From Mariniphaga sp. (lineage in GTDB: Bacteria > Bacteroidota > Bacteroidia > Bacteroidales > Prolixibacteraceae), in NCBI GenBank assembly GCA_024636975.1, contig JAGXGA010000013.1:39314-103313 (forward strand): a stretch of 64,000 nucleotides of DNA, given 5' to 3'. The notes under the pieces were generated by a model. It was not told where the DNA came from and made no database searches. It was given only the letters and a program-made list of their open reading frames with translations. Position numbers and translations under genes: made by a program. How positions within the stretch are numbered: the stretch's first letter is position 1; each line of letters opens with the position of its first letter. Positions 18,587 to 27,382 of this stretch are shown one piece after another.

Positions 18587-19485
18587 TGCTGTTTCGTATA
18601 AAGTTTTATAATTTTTTCTTCGTTTTTTATAAAATGCGGATGGTCTCCATCCAGAATCGTTCGTATTTTGTTGGCACTTATAATTAGCTTCTCCAACTCA
18701 TCAAAATGTTTATTTTTAATTGAATCGCGAAATTGTTGCAGGTGGCGTATATATTCATCGAGCGAATCAACCACATATTGATCGTTTTGTTCAAAAATAG
18801 GTTTCCACATCGAACATGAACTTTTTGCAAGTCGCACCGTCGACCTGAAACCACCACTTGCCAGATCAAATATAATGTTCCGGTCTTCCTTATCCTGAAC
18901 TGCATTGGCCAATGCGAATGCTGCAGCATGAGGTAAATGCGATACATATGCTGTACTGTGATCCTGTTCATCGGAAGACATGTATGCAATGTTCATTTCC
19001 AATGCCTGAAACATTTTTTCAATAAGTGCCAGATGCTGAGGACCTGAACTTTCATGATCGCATACAATGGTGATTTTTCCCTTAAATAATCCTTCAACTG
19101 CTGCATGCGGACCTGAATATTCAGTGCCTGACATGGGATGGGCCGGAATAAATTGCTTCCGGTTGGGATGATTATCAACCAAACTGGTAATAACTTTCTT
19201 GGTTGAGCCCATATCTGTTACAGTAGTATTTTTATCGATTCCGCTGAGAACCACAGGTAGTACCTCCAGTTCTTTATCCACCGGTATAGCAATAATTATC
19301 AGATCAGTATCTTTAATTCCTGCCTCAAGCGACTCAATCCGATCAACCAAACCAAGTTCTAAAGCTTGCTGTGCATGAACTTCACTGGTTTCTATTCCGA
19401 TAAATTCATCCGCAAACTTTGCCAGTCGCAAGTCTTTTGCAAGTGAACCACCAATTAATCCCAACCCGATTATAGTTACCTTCAT
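18583..19485 (-). CDS. tyrA: Prephenate dehydrogenase
   Basis: 300 residues, single-domain TyrA without a fused chorismate mutase or ACT domain. The NAD-binding motif GLGLIGGS is at residues 7-14, and the active-site signature HPMSGTEYSGP near 117-127 is intact, as is the helical dimerisation half (HLPHAAAFALANA). It oxidatively decarboxylates prephenate to 4-hydroxyphenylpyruvate for tyrosine. It is the first gene of a two-gene operon with the DAHP synthase/chorismate mutase. The start ATG 19485 lies 17 bases after an intrinsic terminator, which only makes sense as an attenuator. Confidence 0.95.
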   Translation of the reverse strand: MKVTIIGLGLIGGSLAKDLRLAKFADEFIGIETSEVHAQQALELGLVDRIESLEAGIKDTDLIIIAIPVDKELEVLPVVLSGIDKNTTVTDMGSTKKVITSLVDNHPNRKQFIPAHPMSGTEYSGPHAAVEGLFKGKITIVCDHESSGPQHLALIEKMFQALEMNIAYMSSDEQDHSTAYVSHLPHAAAFALANAVQDKEDRNIIFDLASGGFRSTVRLAKSSCSMWKPIFEQNDQYVVDSLDEYIRHLQQFRDSIKNKHFDELEKLIISANKIRTILDGDHPHFIKNEEKIIKLYTKQQ

Positions 19486-19502
19486 TTGTACTTTTTATGA
19501 AT

Positions 19503-19531
19503 AAAAAAGGCCCCGGAATTTCCGGGACCTT
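19503..19531 (-). terminator. Attenuator terminator in the tyrA leader
   Basis: On the minus strand AAGGTCCCGG (19531-19522), loop AAATT, CCGGGGCCTT (19516-19507): ten pairs with one G-U, followed by TTTTTTAT. It is an intrinsic terminator placed after the leader ORF and before tyrA. The only gene end upstream is the protease stop at 19674, but a promoter and leader ORF lie between, so it is better read as part of the tyrA leader. Confidence 0.88.
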
Positions 19532-19562
19532 TAGTAAAATATCTTAAATAAATAACACTATT

Positions 19563-19637
19563 CTACTGGTTGATCCCGCTTTCAGAACCAAAATAAAAAT
19601 ACCAATAAAAATATATATTATTAATTAATGAGTTCAT
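19563..19637 (-). CDS. Aromatic leader peptide of the tyrA operon
   Basis: A 24-codon ORF starting ATG at 19637 and ending TAG at 19563. It encodes MNSLINNI, then YFYWYFYF (four Tyr, three Phe, one Trp in a row, codons from 19613 to 19590), then GSESGINQ. Such a run by chance is extremely unlikely, and it lies directly upstream of two aromatic amino acid genes with a terminator between. The start is preceded by GAAAGAAA, a weak ribosome site typical for the phylum. The role is to sense charged tRNA-Tyr/Phe by ribosome stalling, not to make a functional peptide. Confidence 0.88.
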   Translation of the reverse strand: MNSLINNIYFYWYFYFGSESGINQ

Positions 19638-19655
19638 TTTCTTTCAATATGGAAG

Positions 19656-19663
19656 CAAAGATA
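19656..19663 (-). promoter_or_regulatory. Bacteroidota -7 box for the tyrA leader
   Basis: The minus strand reads TATCTTTG (TAnnTTTG), 18 bases before the leader-peptide ATG and 11 bases after the stop codon of the upstream protease gene. It supports independent transcription of the attenuated operon. Confidence 0.65.
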
Positions 19664-19673
19664 GCCATTAATT

Positions 19674-22148
19674 TTAATTACGAATTATTTTTTTTGTTAA
19701 AACCTGCCTGCCGTTTTCTTTTACCACCACTAAATACATTCCGGCCTTTCCGTTATCAATATTCATCTCAGTTGTTACCGTGCCAATTATATTGCTATAT
19801 ACGACCGACTTTATTTTTTGTCCATGCATAGTATATATATCAAATTGCAGCAGGTCAATAAAATCATTTGTTTCAACTGCAATTTTGAAGGAATCCTTAA
19901 ATGGATTGGGATATACCTGAATATTTCCGGGTGAAAGAGTTAATTCCGAATCAGCTAACGGATCCTGAATCTGAAGATTATCGATAGCCCAGCCCCAGCC
20001 GTGGGCGTAAGGATCGGAAAATAACCGGAAGCGGATAAGTATTGTGTCGCCCGAAGAAAAATTCCCGTTGGCGAGCATGTCTATTCGATTTCGGATGTAT
20101 AAATCAGCTGAACCAACAGTTGTTGAATTCATATCTGCAATGGAGCTGTAAAAGTTTTCCTCCCAAACCTGATGTTCTCTTGAATCGTAACCGTCAGCCA
20201 GTGGCAACCAGGAATCTCCTTTATCCTTACTGCCTTCCACAATAACAAAATCCCAAAATTCGAAATCACCAAAGTCGGTTCCATCGTTCCCCGGTTCAAC
20301 CAGCACTATCTCGTCAAAACTCATATTTGCATTATCATTCAGAATTACCGGATGCTTAAAGACAGTTGAAAAGTTTAACTCAACATTATCCTCATCAGGG
20401 CTCGGGTAGGGGTGAGGGCTGTGAAGAGCCTTGTTATCAAAACCTTCATCAAGATAAATGTCAAAATCATACAAAATGAAATCATTGGTATCGGTTTCAA
20501 AACTGGTGCTGTAAGAAGTAACAGGATCAAGCATTTTTTCTATTGGAAATGACAATTCGTCTTTTAATGGATACCTGCGGATATTAGCGGCACTTGACGC
20601 ATCAACTGCAACAATATGATAGGAAATTTCATCCTTATCCTCCAGTTGATTTCGGTTTAGTGGAAAGATGCCTTTATAGAAAGCACCGGAATCTTGAGAA
20701 AGTCCAAATGGTTGTTGTTCTGTTCCGTTAATGGAATATTCTACATATACAGTATCGACACCCAAATTATCGGTTACCCGGGCAGTAAAAACAAGTGAAT
20801 CACCCGTATCAAAGAAATAATGTATAGGCTCATGGGTAATTGTAGGTAATATTTCATCGGGACCAAAATTAACTGCAAAAAAGTCAGCAGGAGCCTCTGT
20901 TGGATAGGTAAATACCCTGTTCATTGTGTCAGCAGCACTTATATAATATTGCAATGTTGTTGTGCCTGGTTCAATAAGCAGATTTGTTTCATAAAGATTT
21001 GATGCCCCGGGCAAAAGAGGAATTGAATCGGATGTTGTTCTAAATGAATCGACAGAAAAGACCAAAGAAAGTCGGGAAAGGTCAACAGGGTAATCGCTTG
21101 TAATTTTAACTTCAAAATTTAAAGGCCCGACAACTTCCTGGTCTCTAAGCGGGATATGGTCTATTTTCATATTTTTCCAGCCTAAATCTGCCATTATACC
21201 AAGTGTTACCGGCCCCGGATGATGAGTAGCCTCTCCTCTTCCGTATGAATGGGTCATTAAAGTATTAACTGTTCCTGATGGATAGGAGGCGTCATTTAAA
21301 TGATAGATGCTTGAACCGTCGTCCCATTCAGAAGGTGCATAAAGCCTGGGATTCGACCGGGAGCCTAAAGCTACCGCTACCGGACTGTTGGCATACAGAC
21401 TGCCTGAGACCATCTGGCTTTTTAATTCTGCTGACGGATTTTTAAAAATAAATGAATCGATAAGTTGTTCTCCTTCCCGGTTTTCAACCAGCCTGTCAAA
21501 TGAAGTGGCATCGCCCCAGTCGAACCAGCTGTAACCTCCTGTCAGGTCCAGGGCAAAGAAAAAACCTGTAAACCCAAGTCCGTGACCTATCTCATGCAAT
21601 ACAACCGAAACGAAGTCATACATCATCTGCGGTGTGTTTCCATCTGTCCCGAAATACCAGGTGATATCTTTATTGAATTCTGCTATCATATCAGGACGAT
21701 CAGGCCCTGTTAGCTCAACATCCTGTATTTTTTCGGCCAGCGAAATAGGGTAATAGATCTCCTTGTGCGGAGCGCCTTTAAAATTTTTCTCAAAATCAGA
21801 AGGACCGCAACTACCCAATACATTTTCGTCTTTACCCCGCCAGTTTGCCTGTATATAAATTGGTACAGGCGAATCAATCAATCCCTCCCATATGCTTGCA
21901 GCATATTCAAATGCCACTTTTGCTTCTTGTGGAAACAAGCTGTACGAAACTATTATTTCCGATTTCTTTTCGACCGATTTAAGCGGATTCAAAAACTCAA
22001 CAGGTGGAGGAACAAATGCTTTTTCAATCTCGTCTGATGCATAACACCCAGGGTACTGTAAAGAATAACCCAGCTTTTGCCACAACTTTTGACTGGTAGC
22101 AGAGAATGTTACCGTCAGCAAAAACAAAAACAGGAAAAATTTTTGCAT
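19674..22148 (-). CDS. Secreted HExxH metalloprotease with T9SS sorting domain
   Basis: 824 residues: Sec signal peptide (about 1-19), catalytic domain to roughly 340, beta-rich middle domains, a region near 560-720 that resembles a carbohydrate/MAM-like jelly roll (GWGWAIDNLQIQDP), and a type A type IX secretion C-terminal domain from about 735 (YPNPFKDSF ... GMYLVVVKENGRQVLTKKIIRN). The zinc motif is HEIGHGLGF at 185-193, with the downstream LMTHSYGRGEATHHPGP and ADLGW common in this HExxHGLGF class; the third metal ligand is not the usual metzincin His. It should be exported across both membranes and anchored or released. It is a paralogue of the 22412 gene, sharing organisation end to end. 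Confidence 0.88.
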   Translation of the reverse strand: MQKFFLFLFLLTVTFSATSQKLWQKLGYSLQYPGCYASDEIEKAFVPPPVEFLNPLKSVEKKSEIIVSYSLFPQEAKVAFEYAASIWEGLIDSPVPIYIQANWRGKDENVLGSCGPSDFEKNFKGAPHKEIYYPISLAEKIQDVELTGPDRPDMIAEFNKDITWYFGTDGNTPQMMYDFVSVVLHEIGHGLGFTGFFFALDLTGGYSWFDWGDATSFDRLVENREGEQLIDSFIFKNPSAELKSQMVSGSLYANSPVAVALGSRSNPRLYAPSEWDDGSSIYHLNDASYPSGTVNTLMTHSYGRGEATHHPGPVTLGIMADLGWKNMKIDHIPLRDQEVVGPLNFEVKITSDYPVDLSRLSLVFSVDSFRTTSDSIPLLPGASNLYETNLLIEPGTTTLQYYISAADTMNRVFTYPTEAPADFFAVNFGPDEILPTITHEPIHYFFDTGDSLVFTARVTDNLGVDTVYVEYSINGTEQQPFGLSQDSGAFYKGIFPLNRNQLEDKDEISYHIVAVDASSAANIRRYPLKDELSFPIEKMLDPVTSYSTSFETDTNDFILYDFDIYLDEGFDNKALHSPHPYPSPDEDNVELNFSTVFKHPVILNDNANMSFDEIVLVEPGNDGTDFGDFEFWDFVIVEGSKDKGDSWLPLADGYDSREHQVWEENFYSSIADMNSTTVGSADLYIRNRIDMLANGNFSSGDTILIRFRLFSDPYAHGWGWAIDNLQIQDPLADSELTLSPGNIQVYPNPFKDSFKIAVETNDFIDLLQFDIYTMHGQKIKSVVYSNIIGTVTTEMNIDNGKAGMYLVVVKENGRQVLTKKIIRN

Positions 22149-22267
22149 GGTGCAATTTTAATATTAATTAGTATACAAACTAAATGATTAAAAGTTTGAA
22201 TTACCAAAAATATGAAATTACACCATGCTTTTTTATTTAAACAGCTAAACTTTAGTTTGTCTGATGA

Positions 22268-22369
22268 TTACTGAATTTTTTTTGAAGTCAGTACTTTATA
22301 CATCAAAACAGCCGAAGTGATAAGTCCTGCCGAAGCGGCAGCCAATACTACATACAATAGTGTTTCCAT
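22268..22369 (-). CDS. 33-residue single-pass membrane peptide
   Basis: An ATG frame from 22369 to TAA at 22268 encodes METLLYVVLAAASAGLITS followed by AVLMYKVLTSKKIQ: one long hydrophobic, Ala/Gly-rich helix and a basic tail, the layout of a small inner-membrane protein with the C-terminus in the cytoplasm. It fills the gap between the two metalloprotease genes on the same strand, 42 bases after the upstream stop. The ribosome site is weak (AACTAACCAA before ATG). No known family was recognised. Evidence is the composition and placement only. Confidence 0.5.
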   Translation of the reverse strand: METLLYVVLAAASAGLITSAVLMYKVLTSKKIQ

Positions 22370-22411
22370 TTGGTTAGTTTAAAAAATTAGAATTTAATAG
22401 AAATTTGGTCA

Positions 22412-24871
22412 TTAATTTTTAATTATTTTATTTGTAGCTAATACTTCCATGCCATGGTTTATGCTTACCAGGTATATTCCCGGATTAACATCAGTTAAAT
22501 CGATTTTTGTTTTGGGTGAAAAAGTTGGTTCAATATTATTTTCCTGGCGGATAATTTTGCCCAGCAGATCGGTAATTATCACATTAAGATTTGTGTTTTT
22601 ATCTTTTTTAGGCCACTCGATAAATAAATGGTTTTTAGCAGGATTGGGATACAAAAGGTAATTGTCTTCAGCTAAAAACTCTTCCTGATCGTTTTGACTT
22701 TCCTGAATTTCAAGATTATCGATCGCCCATCCAAACCCGTTTACCGAATTATCTGAAGCCAGTCTGAAGCGAAAAATCGCCGTATCCCCTGCCTCCAAAC
22801 CTGTGTTTTTTGTTAAGTTAATGGTGTGATTTACAAACATGCTTTCGTGAGGTAAGGCTGTAGATGTGTTACCTGAAAAACTTTTAGTGAAGGCAGAATA
22901 CCAGTTGTCATTACTCCCTGAATTGTATTTTTCGCTAATTGAAAGCCATGTAGAGCCTCCGTCTTTGCTGGCTTCAACTATCACATAATCATATAATACC
23001 GGTTCATTGTGCTGATCTACATGTTCTCCAGGTTCTACCAATACTACTTCGTCGAATTTAAGCAGCCCATCCTGTTGAATTATTAAAGGATATTTAAGCT
23101 GGGCTATCAGATTTGCCTTATCGTTTTCGATTACTGAAACAGGATAGGGTGGTGCAGTATGAAGTAAACTTCCTTTAAATCCATTAACAGGAGAGACAGA
23201 AAAATCGGCATTTACAAAATCATCCAAATCATTCTCAAAAGTCGTGGAATAACTCGTAACAGGTTCATATTGTGAGTATATCCTAATTTCCTGGAATCCG
23301 ATGGCAGGATAAGAACGTTTATTATTTCTTGCTGAAACATCTTCTGCAGTTATCCGGTATTCCAAACGGTCATTTTCACCTGGTTTAAAAGGGAGTTGAA
23401 GTATACCGGAAAAAACGTTTTTCTCTTCATTTGAAAGATAGATTGATTCATGTAAATTTCCATTAATTTTATAATCAACCTTTATATTCTTAATGCCCAT
23501 ATTGTCTGAAGCTTCAGCAAGCAGATCAATTTCTTTAAAATTTCCCGTATACAATTTTACCGGATTGTGGTATAGATCAGGCACAAAATAATCGGGACCA
23601 ATATTCATCGAAAAAGATTTGGAAGGAGCTTCAGCCGGATGCCTGTAAGTGCGATTATCGGAAGTTGTTGCTTCAATGTAATATTCCACTTTACCGGAAT
23701 AAAAGTCAAATAAAAGGTTTCCAAAATAATTGGCACTTGTTTCATTTGGTAGTAACTCCGAATATTTTGCAGTTGAAAATCCGTCAAACGAATAAACAAC
23801 CCTGATGTTTTTAAATTCATCATCATCAGCATTAATACCAACCTGAAGGGGCCATTCAGCTACTGATTTTTCCAGATCCTTTATAGGATCAAATTCAAAA
23901 TCCACAGTTTTCCATCCCAGTTCAGCAAGAATGGTTAATGTTATATTGCCCGGATTATGGATGGCTTGCCCTTTTACAGCATATGGCGACATCAGCCCGT
24001 TTTCCTCGCCGTAAGCATACCCTTTAAGGTGATAAATGCTCGTTCCGTCATTCCAGACAGGTGGAGCGAAAATCCAGTCAATCATTTTTTGTTCCTGATC
24101 GACCGATATAGCCGCACAGAATTTTACATTATCTGAAGTAATTTGTTTATACAATTCATCGGAATTGCTTTTAAAAAGCGATTTATCTGAAATTTGCTGA
24201 TCCTGGTTATTAAACAGAAAGTAGTCATAAATGCTGGGAAGCTCATTACTATTGTTAAAATAACCCTTGCCGTTCGTTTCATTTAAAAAACCTGAGAATC
24301 CTAATCCGTGCGTAATTTCATGCAACGATGAACTAACTAAATCGTAATGCGTGGAAGGAGTTTTTCCATCGATGCCAAAATACCAGTTGTATTTGCTGCT
24401 GAAACGACAAATAATGTCGGGAGCTCCTGCATTCATGTCGCGTCCGCTCAGTTTTTCTGCAAGTGCTACCGGGTAATAAACATTGCGCATGGGCGCTCCG
24501 CTAAAGTTGTTATAAAATATTGCCGGACTTCCTTTTGCAAGAATATTGCCTTCAAGTGTTTCCCAACGGGCTTCAATGTGTATAGGTATGGGCGATTTTA
24601 GTAATTCCTCCCAGATAGAAACGGCATATAGAAATGCCTGTTTTGCCTCTTCCGGAAAATTGGTAAAGGATATTTTAAAATTCGATGTTGAACTTTTAGC
24701 CGATTTGAGCTGACTGTCCCGCATAGGCGGAGCAATAAAAACTTCATTTACTTCATCAAGGGCAATGTTTACAGGACTTTCGCAAAAGGCTACAGTGCCT
24801 TTGTTGATGTCCTGGCCTACTGCATTGCTTACTAAAGCAATGAACAGGACTAATTGAAGCGTCCACTTCAT
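22412..24871 (-). CDS. Secreted HExxH metalloprotease with T9SS sorting domain (paralogue)
   Basis: 819 residues with the same plan as the 19674 gene: signal peptide (cleavage near NAVGQ, residue 20), protease domain with HEITHGLGF at 184-192 and GLMSPYAVKGQAIHNPG plus AELGW downstream, beta-sandwich region with GFGWAIDNLEIQES, and a type A T9SS sorting domain from about 735 (YPNPAKNHLFIEW ... GIYLVSINHGMEVLATNKIIKN). The signal to sorting-domain spacing is almost the same in both. The two copies are diverged over most of their length, so the duplication is not recent. Substrate unknown. It precedes the small membrane ORF and the second protease on the same strand. Confidence 0.88.
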   Translation of the reverse strand: MKWTLQLVLFIALVSNAVGQDINKGTVAFCESPVNIALDEVNEVFIAPPMRDSQLKSAKSSTSNFKISFTNFPEEAKQAFLYAVSIWEELLKSPIPIHIEARWETLEGNILAKGSPAIFYNNFSGAPMRNVYYPVALAEKLSGRDMNAGAPDIICRFSSKYNWYFGIDGKTPSTHYDLVSSSLHEITHGLGFSGFLNETNGKGYFNNSNELPSIYDYFLFNNQDQQISDKSLFKSNSDELYKQITSDNVKFCAAISVDQEQKMIDWIFAPPVWNDGTSIYHLKGYAYGEENGLMSPYAVKGQAIHNPGNITLTILAELGWKTVDFEFDPIKDLEKSVAEWPLQVGINADDDEFKNIRVVYSFDGFSTAKYSELLPNETSANYFGNLLFDFYSGKVEYYIEATTSDNRTYRHPAEAPSKSFSMNIGPDYFVPDLYHNPVKLYTGNFKEIDLLAEASDNMGIKNIKVDYKINGNLHESIYLSNEEKNVFSGILQLPFKPGENDRLEYRITAEDVSARNNKRSYPAIGFQEIRIYSQYEPVTSYSTTFENDLDDFVNADFSVSPVNGFKGSLLHTAPPYPVSVIENDKANLIAQLKYPLIIQQDGLLKFDEVVLVEPGEHVDQHNEPVLYDYVIVEASKDGGSTWLSISEKYNSGSNDNWYSAFTKSFSGNTSTALPHESMFVNHTINLTKNTGLEAGDTAIFRFRLASDNSVNGFGWAIDNLEIQESQNDQEEFLAEDNYLLYPNPAKNHLFIEWPKKDKNTNLNVIITDLLGKIIRQENNIEPTFSPKTKIDLTDVNPGIYLVSINHGMEVLATNKIIKN

Positions 24872-25175
24872 CGTATTTAAAAATAAGGTTTGTAAATCAA
24901 TGGCTAAAATAGTTTGATTACCAATTGAAGGGGTTATATATGCTGCTGAAATTGAGTGTATTAAAAAACTGAATTCCTATCAGCAATTGACTGATACCCT
25001 AAGGTGCAACCTGCTGATAGAATTATTAAATTCTGATCAAATGGAATTTATTCCTATTTTTTTATAAGCATAAGAGATCATTACCAAAAAAAAAGATAAA
25101 TTTGCTCACTATTTGAAGTAGTTAAGATTCAAAAGATTAAAATAATAACCCACATTAAAATCAACCGGAGTTTTC
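24872..25175. other. Divergent intergenic region with an inverted repeat
   Basis: 304 bases between the divergent protease and sensor-kinase genes. AATTCCTATCAGCA (24972-24985) pairs with TGCTGATAGAATT (25012-25024) with one bulged base and a 26-base loop; it could be a regulator site or an RNA stem. No gene was seen. Confidence 0.45.
25097..25104 (+). promoter_or_regulatory. Bacteroidota -7 box for the sensor kinase operon
   Basis: TAAATTTG matches TAnnTTTG and lies 71 bases before ATG 25176, giving a leader of about 65 bases. Confidence 0.5.
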
Positions 25176-26696
25176 ATGAAAAAAATCCTGGCAATTGACG
25201 ACAACGAAATCAATTTAATACTGTTAAATCAAATATTTAAATTACACTATCCAGATTTTATTTTTTTAAAAGCTGCATCAGGAAAGGAAGGAATTGATTT
25301 AGCAGTTAATGAAAATCCTGAAATTATATTACTCGATATTTTAATGCCTGAGATGAATGGCTATGAAGTTTGCGCTCATCTGAAAGCTGACACGGTTACC
25401 CGCCGCATACCTATTCTGATGATTTCGGCACTTGGGCAGAATCCAATGGAAAGAACAAAAGGATTGAATGCCGGCGCCGATGCCTTCATTTCAAAACCAT
25501 TTAGCCAGGATGAACTAAGGGCCCAGATCGACGTTGTGCTTCGGATTAAAAAAGCCGAAGATTTGTTGCGGAAAGGGAATGAAAGTCTTGAGATACTTAT
25601 TAAAGATCAAACTACTAAATACCTTCAAAGCGAAGAACGCTTTCTGCAGATATCAGAACATGCCCTTGAATTTTACTGGGAGGTTGATTCCCGTGGGATC
25701 TTTAACTATGTCAGTCCTGTAATAGAAAAGATATTGGGTGAGAAGCCTGATAACATTGTTGGTGAGAAAAGTTTTATAACATTATTCCAGCTCGATCAGG
25801 GTAAAGCAAAAAAGAATCCGATTGAAACAAGTTTCCTTGAGCAGTCAAGCTTTAAAGACTATGAAATTGAGCTGGAGCTTAAAGGGAATAAAAAAATCTG
25901 GCTATCGGTAAGTGGTTTTTCCACTTTCGATAAAAGCGGTAAATTTTATGGTTTCAGAGGAGGATGTTACGACATTACCAAGCGCAAGCATTACGAAATC
26001 GCGCTTGAAAAAAGTATAGTCCAGATTAAGAACTATCAGAAAAAGCTTAAAAAGCTGAATACCGAGCTAACCCTTGTTGAAGAAAAAGAACGCCGCAGAA
26101 TTGCTGAAAACCTGCATGACAGCCTTGGGCAGACTTTGTCACTTGCATTTATTAAGCTTTCATCTGTTGTGCAGGGCGATTATCCGCCAAATGTCCAAAA
26201 AACATTATTGGAAACTTCCGATCTGCTAAACAATGCAATTTCAGAATCACGTACTTTAACCTATGATTTAAGCCCGCCTATCTTATATGAGCTTGGTTTA
26301 ATGTCGGCCTTCAAGTGGAAGCTGGAACAAATTGAAGGGAAACATGGCATTGACACCTCTTTGGTTGGGGAAGACCTGCAGATTGGGATTAAAAAAGAAT
26401 TCAACATTTTCCTGTACAGAATCGTTGCAGAATTGCTGAATAACGTAATTAAGCATGCACAGGCTAATTTGATTGAACTGGAAGTGAAAAAAGAGAAAAA
26501 TTTTTATTATATTTCCGTACGCGACAATGGGATTGGATTTCAAAAACAAATTAAGAAGAAAACAGGCACTAGCGGAGGTTTTGGTTTGATGAGCATAACC
26601 GAACGGCTCGATAGTATTAAAGGCCGGCTGGAAATTAATACGGATTTGGGAATTGGAACAACAGCAACAGTGATATTACCAACTTTAGAAGGTTAA
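25176..26696 (+). CDS. Hybrid sensor kinase: receiver-PAS-HisKA_3-HATPase
   Basis: 506 residues and no membrane segment, so it is cytoplasmic. A receiver domain comes first (residues 1-120, phospho-acceptor Asp54 in LLDILMPEMNG, Lys107), then a PAS domain (about 150-270, ending GGCYDITKRKHYE), a coiled linker, a HisKA_3 dimerisation domain with phospho-His at about 314 (RRRIAENLHDSLGQTL) and a HATPase domain (N box ELLNNVIKHA, DNGIGF, GGFGLMSITERL). HisKA_3 kinases pair with NarL-type regulators, and one follows four bases downstream. An N-terminal receiver suggests it is itself a phosphorelay target. The signal is unknown. Confidence 0.95.
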   Translation: MKKILAIDDNEINLILLNQIFKLHYPDFIFLKAASGKEGIDLAVNENPEIILLDILMPEMNGYEVCAHLKADTVTRRIPILMISALGQNPMERTKGLNAGADAFISKPFSQDELRAQIDVVLRIKKAEDLLRKGNESLEILIKDQTTKYLQSEERFLQISEHALEFYWEVDSRGIFNYVSPVIEKILGEKPDNIVGEKSFITLFQLDQGKAKKNPIETSFLEQSSFKDYEIELELKGNKKIWLSVSGFSTFDKSGKFYGFRGGCYDITKRKHYEIALEKSIVQIKNYQKKLKKLNTELTLVEEKERRRIAENLHDSLGQTLSLAFIKLSSVVQGDYPPNVQKTLLETSDLLNNAISESRTLTYDLSPPILYELGLMSAFKWKLEQIEGKHGIDTSLVGEDLQIGIKKEFNIFLYRIVAELLNNVIKHAQANLIELEVKKEKNFYYISVRDNGIGFQKQIKKKTGTSGGFGLMSITERLDSIKGRLEINTDLGIGTTATVILPTLEG

Positions 26697-26700
26697 AATT

Positions 26701-27345
26701 ATGACAATAAAAGTTTTAATAGCAGATGATCACCAGCTCTTCAGGGAAGGGTTGGTAAATTTAATCTCTTCGGCCCCCGATATTGAAGTTATTGGGGAAG
26801 CTAAGGATGGTTTGGAGGCTACTAAAAAGGCCAAGAAATTAAAACCCGATCTGATTTTAATCGATATTGGGATGCCTAATATGAATGGAATTGAAGCTAC
26901 AAAAAACATAAAACGAGATGACCCGGGCATTAAAATAATAGCGGTTTCAATGCACTCCGACCGGCAGTTCGTTAAAGGTGTGCTGGAAGCCGGTGCCGAT
27001 GGCTATCTTTTGAAAAATTGCACCTACCGCCAGCTGATTGATGCTGTTCAGTCGGTTGTATCAGGGAAAAAATATTTGAGCGACGATATAACAGAAATGG
27101 TTATACAGGGTTACCTCGACCCGGAAGAAGAATCGGAAAATAAAAATGACCTTTCAGAAAGGGAAATTGAAGTACTAAAACTATATGCAGAAGGAAAATC
27201 TACAAGGGAAATTTCTGAAAGGCTTTTCATTAGTGTGAAAACAGTTGGAACCCATAAACAACATATTTTTGAAAAGCTTGGCATTAAAAGTAATGCCGAT
27301 ATGATTAAGTATGCTATTAAAGAAGGGTTGATCCAGCTGCAGTAA
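26701..27345 (+). CDS. NarL/LuxR-type response regulator
   Basis: 214 residues: receiver domain with Asp55 in LILIDIGMPNMNG and a LuxR-type helix-turn-helix (LSEREIEVLKLYAEGKSTREISERLFIS...KTVGTHKQHIFEKL) near residues 148-205. It is the usual partner of a HisKA_3 kinase. The gene begins four bases after the kinase, so they form an operon. It should bind DNA and control target genes not visible here. It ends before a strong hairpin. Confidence 0.95.
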   Translation: MTIKVLIADDHQLFREGLVNLISSAPDIEVIGEAKDGLEATKKAKKLKPDLILIDIGMPNMNGIEATKNIKRDDPGIKIIAVSMHSDRQFVKGVLEAGADGYLLKNCTYRQLIDAVQSVVSGKKYLSDDITEMVIQGYLDPEEESENKNDLSEREIEVLKLYAEGKSTREISERLFISVKTVGTHKQHIFEKLGIKSNADMIKYAIKEGLIQLQ

Positions 27346-27382
27346 CTGCAACAGGACAGAGTTTTCAGTCTAACTGGATTGT

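Larger units (their letters stand above)
19503..19655 (-). promoter_or_regulatory. Transcription attenuator controlling tyrA and DAHP synthase/chorismate mutase
   Basis: This leader has the parts of a ribosome-mediated attenuator in order on the minus strand: a short 5' segment, a leader ORF with eight consecutive aromatic codons, a possible antiterminator, a terminator and the operon. Bases CGGGATC (19579-19573, inside the Ser-Gly-Ile codons after the aromatic run) can pair with GGTCCCG in the terminator's 5' arm, seven pairs with one G-U. A ribosome stalled on the Tyr/Phe/Trp codons would leave CGGGATC free to block the terminator; one that reaches the stop codon would cover it and let the terminator form. 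The mechanism is inferred from this arrangement. Confidence 0.82.
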
